The position numbers were made by a program, and so were the translations under genes. Positions 11,256 through 19,191 of a stretch of DNA of 34,802 bases are shown piece after piece (position 1 is the first letter of the stretch; every line of letters begins with the position of its first letter). Source of the stretch: Bacillota bacterium. GTDB taxonomy: Bacteria > Bacillota > Sulfobacillia > JAJZYS01 > JAJYTV01. The DNA is taken from positions 19,941 through 54,742 of the forward strand of contig JAJZAT010000023.1 of the NCBI GenBank assembly GCA_021799275.1, written 5' to 3'. The notes under the pieces are model-generated. The model was not told the origin of the DNA. It made no database searches and was given only the letters and a program-made list of their open reading frames with translations.

Positions 11256-12258
11256 TCGGTGCAAGCGGGGACGGCAGCCAGAAGGCCCGCTCCTTCGCCG
11301 CGTGGCCCAGGGCGGCGGCGATCTCGATGACGCGCGGGCCGTGGGGCGTGACGGTGAGCGTTGCCTCGTGGCCGGCGGGCAGACGCCAGAGCGGTTCGCC
11401 GTCCAGGGCGATGGTGCGCGGGCCCGTGATGGCCACCGGCACATCGTACGGGAGTTCATGCGCCGCCGCGACGCCAAGCTCGGCGATGAGCCCAGGGGCG
11501 ATGGCCGCACGGATTCGCCTTGGTGCTTCGGGGTCGAGGCGCAGGTGCGCACCGCGCGGTTCCTCGATGCCGGTCGGGAGCGCCGCGCCAACGGCGGCAG
11601 ACCATCCCACCGTCTCGGGCAGCCCCTGCGTCACCACCACGGACTCCACGTCGTCCGGCTCCCACACGGCCAGCACCGCAGTACTCTCCGGGCGCAAAAT
11701 GACGGCGTCCACCAGGGCGATCTCCTTGAGCTCCCCGCCCTGGCGCAGCTCGATCCGCTTGCGCGGGCGAACCGCCTCCGCCGCGTAGCCTGCCGCGACG
11801 AAGCCGAGGGCAAGTCCCGCCGCCGTGGCCTCGGTCCAGTGCGGGAAGGCGTTGTTGGTGCCGGTTGAGACCGGTAGCATCGGCACGTCACCGATCTCGC
11901 CGGCGACCAGTCGGCTGGTTCCGTCGCCGCCGAGCACGAGGATGCCCCGGACGTCCTGTTCGGCCATGAGGGCGGCTGCGGCTCGGGTGTCGTCGGGGCT
12001 GTGCCGCAGCACCAGGTTCAGCGACCGCATGGCGAAGCGTGGCCTGCGCTGCTGCGGCAGGGCCTGCAGTGCCTGGTCCACGAGGTGCATACTGTCACGC
12101 AGGTAGAGCACCTCGTCGACGGGGGTGGCGTCCAGACCGACCAGGGCGCGGCGAAGCAGGCCGATCTTCTCCGGGGCGGTCACGATCGTCGCCTCGGTGA
12201 CCAGGCGGCGCACATCCTTGCCTGCGGCGGGGTTCGCGATGATGCCGACGCGGACCAC
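11242..12258 (-). CDS. ATP-NAD kinase family protein (AcoX-like)
   Basis: A 338-aa member of the NAD kinase/diacylglycerol kinase superfamily, closest in layout to the AcoX-like ATP-NAD kinases. The N-terminal IIANPAAGKDVRRLV segment and the GILVLGGDGTSRLV motif (the GGDGT nucleotide site) are clear, followed by PVSTGTNNAFPHW, which occupies the place of the second NAD kinase motif. The C-terminal half is less conserved. The start is GTG 12258 with a perfect AAAGGAGG eight bases upstream. It is divergent from the cobalamin adenosyltransferase and convergent with the deacetylase. AcoX is known from acetoin operons, but no acetoin genes are here, so the true substrate is open; general NAD kinase activity is not assured. 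Confidence 0.85.
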   Translation of the reverse strand: MVRVGIIANPAAGKDVRRLVTEATIVTAPEKIGLLRRALVGLDATPVDEVLYLRDSMHLVDQALQALPQQRRPRFAMRSLNLVLRHSPDDTRAAAALMAEQDVRGILVLGGDGTSRLVAGEIGDVPMLPVSTGTNNAFPHWTEATAAGLALGFVAAGYAAEAVRPRKRIELRQGGELKEIALVDAVILRPESTAVLAVWEPDDVESVVVTQGLPETVGWSAAVGAALPTGIEEPRGAHLRLDPEAPRRIRAAIAPGLIAELGVAAAHELPYDVPVAITGPRTIALDGEPLWRLPAGHEATLTVTPHGPRVIEIAAALGHAAKERAFWLPSPLAPTKAN

Positions 12259-12389
12259 AGAGTCCGCCTCCTTTGCTGCGGCGCGTCGCGACTATTTTAG
12301 CAGAGGGGCGCACCCGGCCAGCAGGCGGCGTGGCCAAGGCAGGGTCGCCCGCCCGCAGCGCGAACTCCTATCACACGGGAGGCAGTGGC

Positions 12390-12950
12390 ATGCACATCTA
12401 CACGCGGCTCGGGGACCAGGGCGAGACCAGCCTCTACACGCCAAAGGGTGTGCCGCAGCGCCTTTCGAAGGCGCACCGGCGCGTTGAGGCCTATGGCACG
12501 ATTGACGAACTGAACTCGGTCCTCGGCATCGTGCGGGCGGAATTGGGACCTGCGGACGCGCTGGCGCCGCTGCTGGTCCACGTGCAGAACCGCCTCTTCC
12601 ACGCGGGCTACGATATCTCGACGATGCCGCAAGGGGGCGTGGCGCCAAGCACCATCACGCAGGCGGACGTCGAGCGACTCGAACGGGAGATCGATCACCT
12701 GCAGGCGGATCTGCCACCTTTGAAGAACTTCGTCCTTCCTTCGGGCGTGAAGGCTGCGGCCTACCTGCAGCAGGCGCGCGCCATCGCCCGCCGGGCCGAG
12801 CGGCGCGCAGTCGCGGCCGCGGCGGAGGTGGAGTTCAATCCTGAGGTCATACGCTTCCTGAACCGCCTTTCGGACCTCCTGTTCGTGCTGGCGCGGTACG
12901 TGAATCTGCGGGACGGCGGAGAGGACGAGGCGGTCGACTGGCAAGTCTAG
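12390..12950 (+). CDS. Cob(I)yrinic acid a,c-diamide/cob(I)alamin adenosyltransferase (PduO-type)
   Basis: A 186-aa PduO-type ATP:cob(I)alamin adenosyltransferase, which makes coenzyme B12 from ATP and reduced cobalamin. Landmarks are the N-terminal IYTRLGDQGETSLYT, the ATP-site region RVEAYGTIDELNSVLG, FVLPSG, and the C-terminal RRAERRAVA with FLNRLSDLLFVLARYVN (catalytic Arg and Asp/Asn region). Length is that of a single-domain enzyme. ATG 12390 has GGGAGG seven bases before it. No B12-dependent enzymes lie nearby, so its partner genes are elsewhere. It is followed 26 bp later by the membrane protein gene on the same strand. Confidence 0.95.
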   Translation: MHIYTRLGDQGETSLYTPKGVPQRLSKAHRRVEAYGTIDELNSVLGIVRAELGPADALAPLLVHVQNRLFHAGYDISTMPQGGVAPSTITQADVERLEREIDHLQADLPPLKNFVLPSGVKAAAYLQQARAIARRAERRAVAAAAEVEFNPEVIRFLNRLSDLLFVLARYVNLRDGGEDEAVDWQV

Positions 12951-12976
12951 TCTCCGTCAGGTTGGGGGGGATCGCG

Positions 12977-14149
12977 ATGCGTCGGTACGTGGCGGCTTCC
13001 GCGCTCAGCCTGGTTGCGGCGGCCCTGGCCAGCGTCTGGCTCATCGCCTTGCCAAGCGCCCTGGCCGCGGATGACCTGCGCCTCTGGCTGGGCTACGGCG
13101 CCTCGGGACTCATGGCCGCCGGCATCGGACTCGAGGTGTTGCACGCGACACCGCGAGGCGTGCCCGCGCGGCTCGCCACCTCCTTCGTCATCGCCATGCT
13201 TGTCGGCCTCTTGCTGCTGTCGTGGCCCGCAGCCACCCTGGGCGGGCTGGTCCAGCGTTTCGGCTTCGTCGCCCTGCTCGGCGCGTCGGCGATCTACGCC
13301 TACCTCGCCTGGTGGCATCCACCGATCCAGCCGAAACCGATCGACCCGATGCAGGAGTACATTGCACCGGGCAGCCGCCCGGTCGCTGCCGTTGCGGCGC
13401 GCGACGGCGTCGCCAGGGCGCTCTTTGCGGCCGCACCCGTGTATCTCTTCCTCGTGTCCGTCGTGGGCGCCACGACGGGCAAGGCGCTTGAGACGTCGAC
13501 GGAGCTGCTGCTGCTCCTCGGATGGCTGGGCAGCCTCGTGCTCGGCGTGACGCTCTACGTATGGCCGCGCCTTGTGAACCGCCCTCCCGCATCGATCCAC
13601 CTTGCGCGCTGGGGCGCAGTGCTCTGGCATGTCGGGCTGATCCTTTCCGTGGTGGTGGCCAAGACTTGGCTGCTCGCCCTCACCGGGATCGGCGGCATCG
13701 TGCTGGCGGTCGACCTCCTGCCGACCCTGCGCGGCTTCTGGCGGACGCGCCCCTACGTCGTGGGATCGCACCGGCGCTATCCCTCGACTGGTACGCGCGT
13801 GGGGCTCGTAGGGGCGCTCGTGCTCCTCCTGCCGCTACCCGTCGCGGCCCTGCAGCCGCAAGGAGGCATGGAGTGGGCACGGGTCCTGGCCGTCGCCTGG
13901 GCCAGCGCGGCCGTCCTCACCGTGCTGCACCACCTGCGCGGTGTGCTGGGCCGTGCGACCAAACCTACGAACGGAGGCTGGACCCCGCTCGGGCTCGCGC
14001 TCGCGACGCTCGGCGTGACGTGGCAGCCACAGATTTTCGCGGCGCTCAGCCTCCTGGGCAGCGCCTACCTTGCGGCGACGTGGCTGCCGGGCCTCGAGTG
14101 GCGTCGTCCGGAGGACCAGAAGGACCGCAGCAGGCGCCCAGTCGGCTGA
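12977..14149 (+). CDS. Multi-pass membrane protein of unknown function
   Basis: A 390-aa protein, almost entirely hydrophobic, with about 11-12 predicted membrane segments spread from residue 3 to about 375 and short charged loops. I do not recognise the family with confidence. The pattern GVTLYVWPRLVNRP followed by ARWGAVLWHVGLIL is reminiscent of the subunit I fold of heme-copper oxidases (CcoN/NnrS-like), but I do not see the full set of His ligands, so I do not assign that role. ATG 12977 is preceded by GGGGGG at 12964-12970; the frame also opens at TTG 12962. It lies between the adenosyltransferase and the EF-G-like gene, both on the same strand. Confidence 0.72.
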   Translation: MRRYVAASALSLVAAALASVWLIALPSALAADDLRLWLGYGASGLMAAGIGLEVLHATPRGVPARLATSFVIAMLVGLLLLSWPAATLGGLVQRFGFVALLGASAIYAYLAWWHPPIQPKPIDPMQEYIAPGSRPVAAVAARDGVARALFAAAPVYLFLVSVVGATTGKALETSTELLLLLGWLGSLVLGVTLYVWPRLVNRPPASIHLARWGAVLWHVGLILSVVVAKTWLLALTGIGGIVLAVDLLPTLRGFWRTRPYVVGSHRRYPSTGTRVGLVGALVLLLPLPVAALQPQGGMEWARVLAVAWASAAVLTVLHHLRGVLGRATKPTNGGWTPLGLALATLGVTWQPQIFAALSLLGSAYLAATWLPGLEWRRPEDQKDRSRRPVG

Positions 14150-14243
14150 AGGAGTCCAGGACGCCATCGGCGAAAGCGGCCAGGAGTCCGGGCGTGAATC
14201 CGGAGGACCAAAGGAGGCAGGGGCGCGTTCCGCGCCGCACGAG

Positions 14244-16265
14244 ATGGGAGATGTGGTGCCTGACGGTGTACGTTCGGTAGGCTTGTTCGGCCACAGTGGC
14301 TGTGGCAAGACGACACTCGCAGAGGCCCTTCTCTATGGTGCCGGGGCTCTCGACCGGCGAGGCAAGGTGGATGACGGTACATCCAGCCTCGACCAGGAAC
14401 CCGAGGAGCAGCGGCGCCATATCAGTCTCAGCCTTGCCGTCGGGTCGGCGCAGGCGCAGGGCAAGTCGATCTACCTCGTCGACACGCCAGGCTACCTGGA
14501 CTTCGTCGGTGAAGTGCGCGCGGCCGAGCGCGTCGCCGACCTCGCGCTGCTGGTTGTGGACGCCGCCGCGCCCGTGGAGGTCGGCCTGGAGCTGGAGTTC
14601 CAGCGGCTGCGCAGCCTGGGCATGCCGTGCATGATCTTTGTCAACAAACTGGACCGTGAAAACGCAAGCGCGGCCGACGCCCTCGCCACTCTGCGCCAGA
14701 CGTACGGCAACGCGCTCGTCGCTCTCGACTGGCCGCTCGGCCAGGAGTCCTCCCTGCACGGCACCTACGCGATCTGGAACGGGAAGGCGGAAGGTCTCGA
14801 CGGCAAGCCGCTCGACGAGGCGCCGGAGAAGGCCGCCGAGCTCCGAGACCAGCTGTGCGAGTGCGTGGCCGAGGCGGACGACGAAGCGCTCGAGCAGTAT
14901 CTCGACGCGGGTGAACTGAGCGACGAGCTTCTCAGCCGCTCGATCCGGCAGGCCGTGGCCGGCGGCGTCGCGGTGCCGGTGCTGTTCGGTGCCGCTTCCT
15001 CGATGACCGGCGTGCGCATGCTGCTCTCGGTGATCGGCGAGTTCGGCGTCGCGCCCAGGCCCACCCCGGTGACGGACGGCACCATCGCCCCGGACCCCGC
15101 CGCCGACGTCTCCGCGTTCGTGTTCAAGACGACCGCCGACCCGCATGTCGGCCGCCTCAGTCTCCTGCGCGTATTGAGCGGCCACCTGCGTTCGGACAGC
15201 CATCTCTTCAATGTCCGGCAGGGCCAGGAGGAGAGGTTGGGGCAGATTTACCGACTGCGCGGGCAGAAGCAGGAGCCGGTGGCGGAGCTCCTGCCCGGCG
15301 AGATCGGAGCCGTCGCGCGACTGCAGGACACCAAGACCGGCGACACCTTGGCGGCGCGCGCGAACATGCCTGCCGCGCACGGTGTCGACTTTGAGGAGCC
15401 TGTCTTCCGGCTGGCCCTCAAGGCGCGGAGCACGGCCGACGAGGACCGCCTCTCCGGCGCCCTGAACCGGCTTCTCGAGGAGGACCCGACACTGCGCCTC
15501 GAGCACCCGAGCGGCCATGAGACGGTCGTCGCGGGACTCGGCGAAATGCATCTCGAGGTGCTGCATGACCGCCTGAAGCGGAAGTTTGGGGTCGACGTCG
15601 AGATGGATCTGCCGGAAGTGCCGTTCCGCGAGACGCTGCGGGGCCAGGTGCGCATCGAGGGCAAGCACAAGAAGCAGACCGGCGGCCACGGCCAGTTCGG
15701 GCACGTCTGGCTGGAACTCGGTCCCCTGGACGACGGCGAGTTCCTGTTCGAGGACAAGATCTTCGGTGGCGTCGTGCCGACGCAATACCGGCCGGCCGTG
15801 GAGAAGGGCGTCGTCGAGGCGATGGGTCAGGGGATCCTCGCCGGATTTCCGGTGACGGGCGTGCGGTGCGCGCTCGTGGACGGCAGCTACCATCCGGTGG
15901 ACTCGTCCGAAATGGCCTTCAAGGTGGCCGGCGCCATGGCGTTCCGCGAGGGCGCGCAGAAGGCGCATCCCGTGCTGCTCGAACCGGTGGACGAGCTGTG
16001 GGTTGATTGCCCGGAGTCCGCGATGGGCGATATCATCGGTGTCATCAACCGCAAGCGCGGTCGGGTGCTCGGCATGGAGTCCGAAGGTGGGCGCAGCCGG
16101 GTGCACGCGTTTGTGCCGCGGATGGAGCTTCAGCGCTACGCCATCGAGCTCCGCTCGCTCGCGGGCGGACGCGCCAGCTTCAAGGAGAGCTTTGCCCAGT
16201 ACGAGGAGGTTCCGGCGCAGATCGCGCAGCAGATCATGCAGAAGGCCAAGGCGACCGCACATTGA
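14244..16265 (+). CDS. Elongation factor G-like GTPase (FusA2-type)
   Basis: A protein of about 673 aa with the full EF-G domain order: GTPase, domain II (FVFKTTADPHVGRLSLLRVL), III (LGEMHLEVLHDRLKRKFGV), IV (GKHKKQTGGHGQFGHVWLE) and V (SAMGDIIGVINRKRGRVLGM). The P-loop is GHSGCGKT and the specificity motif is VNKLD. Two EF-G hallmarks differ: the switch I RGITI motif is replaced by RRHISLS, and the catalytic-His motif DTPGH reads DTPGY. These match my memory of the EF-G-like (FusA2) subfamily, not the main translocase. The start is uncertain: ATG 14244 lacks a ribosome site, and GTG 14256 has GGGAG five bases before it. Its TGA overlaps the next ATG by one base. Confidence 0.87.
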   Translation: MGDVVPDGVRSVGLFGHSGCGKTTLAEALLYGAGALDRRGKVDDGTSSLDQEPEEQRRHISLSLAVGSAQAQGKSIYLVDTPGYLDFVGEVRAAERVADLALLVVDAAAPVEVGLELEFQRLRSLGMPCMIFVNKLDRENASAADALATLRQTYGNALVALDWPLGQESSLHGTYAIWNGKAEGLDGKPLDEAPEKAAELRDQLCECVAEADDEALEQYLDAGELSDELLSRSIRQAVAGGVAVPVLFGAASSMTGVRMLLSVIGEFGVAPRPTPVTDGTIAPDPAADVSAFVFKTTADPHVGRLSLLRVLSGHLRSDSHLFNVRQGQEERLGQIYRLRGQKQEPVAELLPGEIGAVARLQDTKTGDTLAARANMPAAHGVDFEEPVFRLALKARSTADEDRLSGALNRLLEEDPTLRLEHPSGHETVVAGLGEMHLEVLHDRLKRKFGVDVEMDLPEVPFRETLRGQVRIEGKHKKQTGGHGQFGHVWLELGPLDDGEFLFEDKIFGGVVPTQYRPAVEKGVVEAMGQGILAGFPVTGVRCALVDGSYHPVDSSEMAFKVAGAMAFREGAQKAHPVLLEPVDELWVDCPESAMGDIIGVINRKRGRVLGMESEGGRSRVHAFVPRMELQRYAIELRSLAGGRASFKESFAQYEEVPAQIAQQIMQKAKATAH

Positions 16266-16990
16266 TGAAGTCCCACCTGCTTCTGGATCTGGACGGCACC
16301 TTGCTCGGGCTCGACATCGACCGGTTCCTGCCGGTCTACCTGCAGCAGTTGGCCGTGTTCGTCGGGGAGGCCGTGAGCCTCCCCGACTTCTCGCCGCGCC
16401 TGATGGCCGCTGTTGGAGCGATGGTGTCCAGTCGCAGCGACGGCCGGACCAACGAGAAGGCCTTCTACGACACCTTCCGCCAGGGCCTGACGGCCGAGAC
16501 ATCGGCAGCCTGCGACGAGGCGTTCCTGCGTTTCTACCACGAGATCTTTCCGTCCCTGCGCCAGCATACCCGGCCCATGCCGGGAGCGCGGTCGTTCGTC
16601 GGTGCCGCCAAAGATGCCGGCTACCGCCTCGTGCTGGCGACGAGTCCCGTGTTTCCCCGCTTTGTCATCGAGGAGCGCCTCGCGTGGGCGGGGATCAGAC
16701 CGTCCGAGTTCGAGGGCATCACGTCCTTCGAGACCTGCCGCTTCAACAAGCCGGACCCCAAGTACTACGAGGAGATCCTACTGCACCTGGGCATCCGGCC
16801 CGAAGCGGCTCTGATGATCGGCAACGACCTGCGGGACGATGGCGCGGCGACCAAGGTGGGCATCGCCTTCGCGTTTGTCGAGGGACGCTACGCAAGACAC
16901 CACGATCCGGCCGGCAGCCCTGTCTGGCGCGGATCGATGCGGGCTCTGACCCATGCCGTCGAAGGAGGGGAACCGCCGTTCGCAGACTGA
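16265..16990 (+). CDS. HAD family hydrolase (phosphatase)
   Basis: A 241-aa haloacid dehalogenase-type phosphatase. All four motifs are visible: I, LDLDGTLLGLD (two catalytic Asp); II, VLATSP; III, the lysine in FNKPDPKYYEEIL; IV, MIGNDLRDDGAAT. A helical cap of about 70 residues sits between motifs I and II. The substrate is unknown, as for most of this family. Its ATG shares one base with the stop of the EF-G-like gene (TGATG, 16263-16267), so it is translationally coupled to it. The rRNA methyltransferase follows after only two bases. Confidence 0.9.
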   Translation: MKSHLLLDLDGTLLGLDIDRFLPVYLQQLAVFVGEAVSLPDFSPRLMAAVGAMVSSRSDGRTNEKAFYDTFRQGLTAETSAACDEAFLRFYHEIFPSLRQHTRPMPGARSFVGAAKDAGYRLVLATSPVFPRFVIEERLAWAGIRPSEFEGITSFETCRFNKPDPKYYEEILLHLGIRPEAALMIGNDLRDDGAATKVGIAFAFVEGRYARHHDPAGSPVWRGSMRALTHAVEGGEPPFAD

Positions 16991-16992
16991 CG

Positions 16993-18144
16993 TTGCGGCA
17001 GGGGCCGCACAGGGTGCTGCAGGGACATCCTTGGGTTTTTCGCGGCGAGCTCCAGGACGTGCCGGACGATCTCGCTCCTGGCGAGATCGTGCAGGTGGCC
17101 GACGCGCGTGGCCGCGTCGTCGGCAGCGGCTACGCGAACCCCGAGTCGAGCATCCTCGTGCGCATCCTGACCCGCGGCGAGCGCGAGCCGGACGCCCAGT
17201 GGGCGAAGGAACGCCTCGACGCGGCGGTGACGCGGCGGCGCAGGGATCTGCCGGATGTGTCGGACCTGCGACTCGTGCACGCGGAAGCTGACGGCCTGCC
17301 GGGTCTCGTGCTCGAGGTGATGGGCGGGTACGCGGTGGTCAGCCCGGACACCCTCGGCGCCCAGGAAGTGCTGCTGCCCTGGCTCCTCGACGAGATCAGG
17401 GCGCTTGGGCCCGAGGGCGTCGTGCTGCGGGCTGTGTCGCCGAGCAGGCAGCACGAGGGACTGGGCCTCGAACTGCGCATGCTTGCGGGCGACCCGCCCA
17501 AGGGCCCGGTGGAGGTGCACGAGGAGGGGATCGTCTATCTCGTCGACCTCCTCGGCGGGCAGAAGACCGGCCATTACTTCGACCAGCGCCAGAACCGCCT
17601 GCGGGTGGGCGCCTGGAGCGCCGGACGGCGCATCCTCGACGCCTTCGCCTACACGGGGGGCTTCGCGCTGCATGCTGCGCGAGGCGGCGCGTCGCAGGTC
17701 ACGGCGATCGACAGCTCGAGCGAGGCCATCGCCGCGCTTACGCGCAACGCGGAACGCAATTCCGTCACGATTGAGGCGCGGGAGGAAAACGCCTTCGACG
17801 CCCTGCGCGCTCTGAGCCAGCAGCGCGAGCGCTTCGATCTCGTGGTGCTCGATCCACCGCCCTTCGCGCGCGGACGCAGCCATCTCCCCGCCGCCTTGCG
17901 CGCTTACAAGGAGATCAACCTTCGCGCGATGCGTCTTCTGCCTCCGGGCGGCATCCTCTGCACGGCGTCCTGCTCGCATGCCGTGTCGGAGGACGACTTC
18001 ACAGGCGCCGTGCGCGCGGCGGCGGCGGACGCCGGCTTTTCGGGGCGGGTCCTCGGCAGCTACGGGGCGGACGTCGACCACCCGGTGCGCATCGAGATCC
18101 CCGAGACCGATTACCTGCATTGTCTTGTGCTGGTGAAGGAATAA
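16993..18144 (+). CDS. Class I SAM-dependent rRNA methyltransferase (RlmI-like, PUA domain)
   Basis: A protein of about 383 aa that methylates a 23S rRNA cytosine (RlmI/YwbD-like), using S-adenosylmethionine. The N-terminal PUA-like part shows RVLQGHPWVFRGEL and GRVVGSGYANP. The middle has GLPGLVLEVMGGYAVV and GQKTGHYFDQRQNR. The Rossmann domain shows ILDAFAYTGGFALHAA for SAM binding, and the catalytic-type motif is DPPPFARG; ASCSHAVSEDDF follows. The start is not firm: TTG 16993 gives the right N-terminus, but the only good ribosome site (AAGGAGGGG, 16964-16972) lies 20 bases away inside the HAD gene. The exact target base is inferred from the family. It closes the EF-G-like/HAD/methyltransferase cluster. 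Confidence 0.88.
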   Translation: MRQGPHRVLQGHPWVFRGELQDVPDDLAPGEIVQVADARGRVVGSGYANPESSILVRILTRGEREPDAQWAKERLDAAVTRRRRDLPDVSDLRLVHAEADGLPGLVLEVMGGYAVVSPDTLGAQEVLLPWLLDEIRALGPEGVVLRAVSPSRQHEGLGLELRMLAGDPPKGPVEVHEEGIVYLVDLLGGQKTGHYFDQRQNRLRVGAWSAGRRILDAFAYTGGFALHAARGGASQVTAIDSSSEAIAALTRNAERNSVTIEAREENAFDALRALSQQRERFDLVVLDPPPFARGRSHLPAALRAYKEINLRAMRLLPPGGILCTASCSHAVSEDDFTGAVRAAAADAGFSGRVLGSYGADVDHPVRIEIPETDYLHCLVLVKE

Positions 18145-18155
18145 CGTAGTAGGGC

Positions 18156-18183
18156 TTTACAACCATCGGCCGCAACCTATAAT
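18156..18183 (+). promoter_or_regulatory. Sigma-A promoter of the ctsR operon
   Basis: TTTACA (18156-18161) and a perfect TATAAT (18178-18183) separated by 16 bp, in the short gap after the methyltransferase gene. The start point would fall near 18190, inside the CtsR box. Confidence 0.85.
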
Positions 18184-18185
18184 AA

Positions 18186-18202
18186 GGTCAGGGAAAGTCA
18201 GA
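18186..18202 (+). promoter_or_regulatory. CtsR operator (heptad direct repeat)
   Basis: GGTCAGGGAAAGTCAGA matches the CtsR consensus layout (GGTCAAA, three bases, GGTCAAA): GGTCA at 18186 and AGTCA at 18196 are exactly ten bases apart. It overlaps the expected start point and precedes ctsR itself, the classic autoregulation arrangement. The sixth and seventh positions of each heptad differ from the consensus A residues. Confidence 0.8.
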
Positions 18203-18224
18203 AACCTTGATCGGAGGTGCGGCC

Positions 18225-18683
18225 GTGTCGCTCACGCTGGCAGACGCGATCGAGCGCCACATCCTGGCGCAGCTCGCCGTAGCGGGGGAGATCGCCTTGC
18301 AGCGCGTCGAACTGGCGCGCCAGTACGGCTGCGCGCCGTCGCAGATCAATTACGTGCTCGCGACGCGTTTCACGCCGGAGCGCGGGTTCCTGACCGAAAG
18401 CCGGCGCGGTGGCGGAGGCTACATCCGCGTGCGCCGGGCTGCCCAACCTGAGCTCGGCCGCATCGCGGCAGCGCTCCGGGCGCAGCCGGACGGCATCGCA
18501 CAGGCACCCGCGCACGCGCTGATCGCGCGCTGCCGGGACGCGGGGCTGCTCACCGGTCGCGAGGCGGCCATGCTGCAGGCCCTGACGCGCCGCGAGGCGA
18601 TCGGACTGCCCTTGCCGGCGCGCGACGTGGTGCGGGCTCGCTGTCTTGTGGCGGCATTGCTTGCGCTCAGTGACGAGAGGTGA
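18225..18683 (+). CDS. ctsR: CtsR, class III heat-shock repressor
   Basis: A 152-aa dimeric repressor of clp genes in Gram-positive bacteria. The N-terminal winged helix-turn-helix is visible in RVELARQYGCAPSQINYVL, then RFTPERGFLTESRRGGGGYI, where the glycine-rich wing loop (RGGGGYI) is the known heat-sensing element of the family. The C-terminal half is the McsB/ClpC-interaction domain. GTG 18225 has GGAGGTG six bases upstream; an earlier in-frame TTG at 18207 lies within the operator region and is less likely. It is the first gene of the ctsR-mcsA-mcsB-clpC operon, and its own operator lies just upstream. The stop is within six bases of the mcsA start. Confidence 0.95.
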   Translation: MSLTLADAIERHILAQLAVAGEIALQRVELARQYGCAPSQINYVLATRFTPERGFLTESRRGGGGYIRVRRAAQPELGRIAAALRAQPDGIAQAPAHALIARCRDAGLLTGREAAMLQALTRREAIGLPLPARDVVRARCLVAALLALSDER

Positions 18684-18688
18684 AGGAC

Positions 18689-19186
18689 ATGCAGTGCCAG
18701 AGTTGCGGTCTTCGGCCGGCGACGGTGCACGTCACGAGGATCGTGCAGGGACAGGTCGAGCAGGCGCACCTCTGCGCGCAGTGCGCGCAGGAGTCGGGCG
18801 AAATCGACATGCTCGCGAACCCGGCCGCCCTGCTGCAGAGTCTTCTGGCGAACTTCGCCGGTCAGGGTCAGACGCTTCAGACCGAAAAAGAGACGCGCTG
18901 CCCCAGCTGCGGCTTCCGCTTCAGCGAGTTCCGGGAGACGGGACGGCTCGGGTGTCCCAGCTGTTACACGCACTTCCGGGCCGAACTCGAGCCGCTCCTG
19001 CGGCGCCTGCACGGCACGACGGAACACCGCGGCAAACTGCCGCTGCGGCGCGGCGGCGCGTTCGAGCGGGATCGCAAGCTCCAGACCCTGCGCCGCGACC
19101 TCCAACAGGCGGTGGCGCGCGAAGAGTATGAGCAGGCGGCTCGCCTGCGCGACGAGATCAAGCAGTTCGAGTCGGAAGGGGGGTAG
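18689..19186 (+). CDS. mcsA: McsA, activator of the protein arginine kinase
   Basis: A 165-aa zinc-binding protein that activates McsB. It has four CxxC motifs: CQSC near the start, CAQC, then CPSCGFRF and CPSCYTHF, as expected for two treble-clef zinc sites. The C-terminal end is a UVR domain, EEYEQAARLRDEIKQFE. ATG 18689 has GAGAGGTG six bases before it, and the stop of ctsR lies inside that site. It is five bases before mcsB. Length and order are those of the family. Confidence 0.95.
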   Translation: MQCQSCGLRPATVHVTRIVQGQVEQAHLCAQCAQESGEIDMLANPAALLQSLLANFAGQGQTLQTEKETRCPSCGFRFSEFRETGRLGCPSCYTHFRAELEPLLRRLHGTTEHRGKLPLRRGGAFERDRKLQTLRRDLQQAVAREEYEQAARLRDEIKQFESEGG

Positions 19187-19191
19187 GCCGG

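Noticed and set aside
14046-16502. An 818-codon minus-strand frame opposite the EF-G-like gene
   Set aside because: Same cause: high third-position GC on the plus strand leaves the antisense frame free of stops. No domain is visible.
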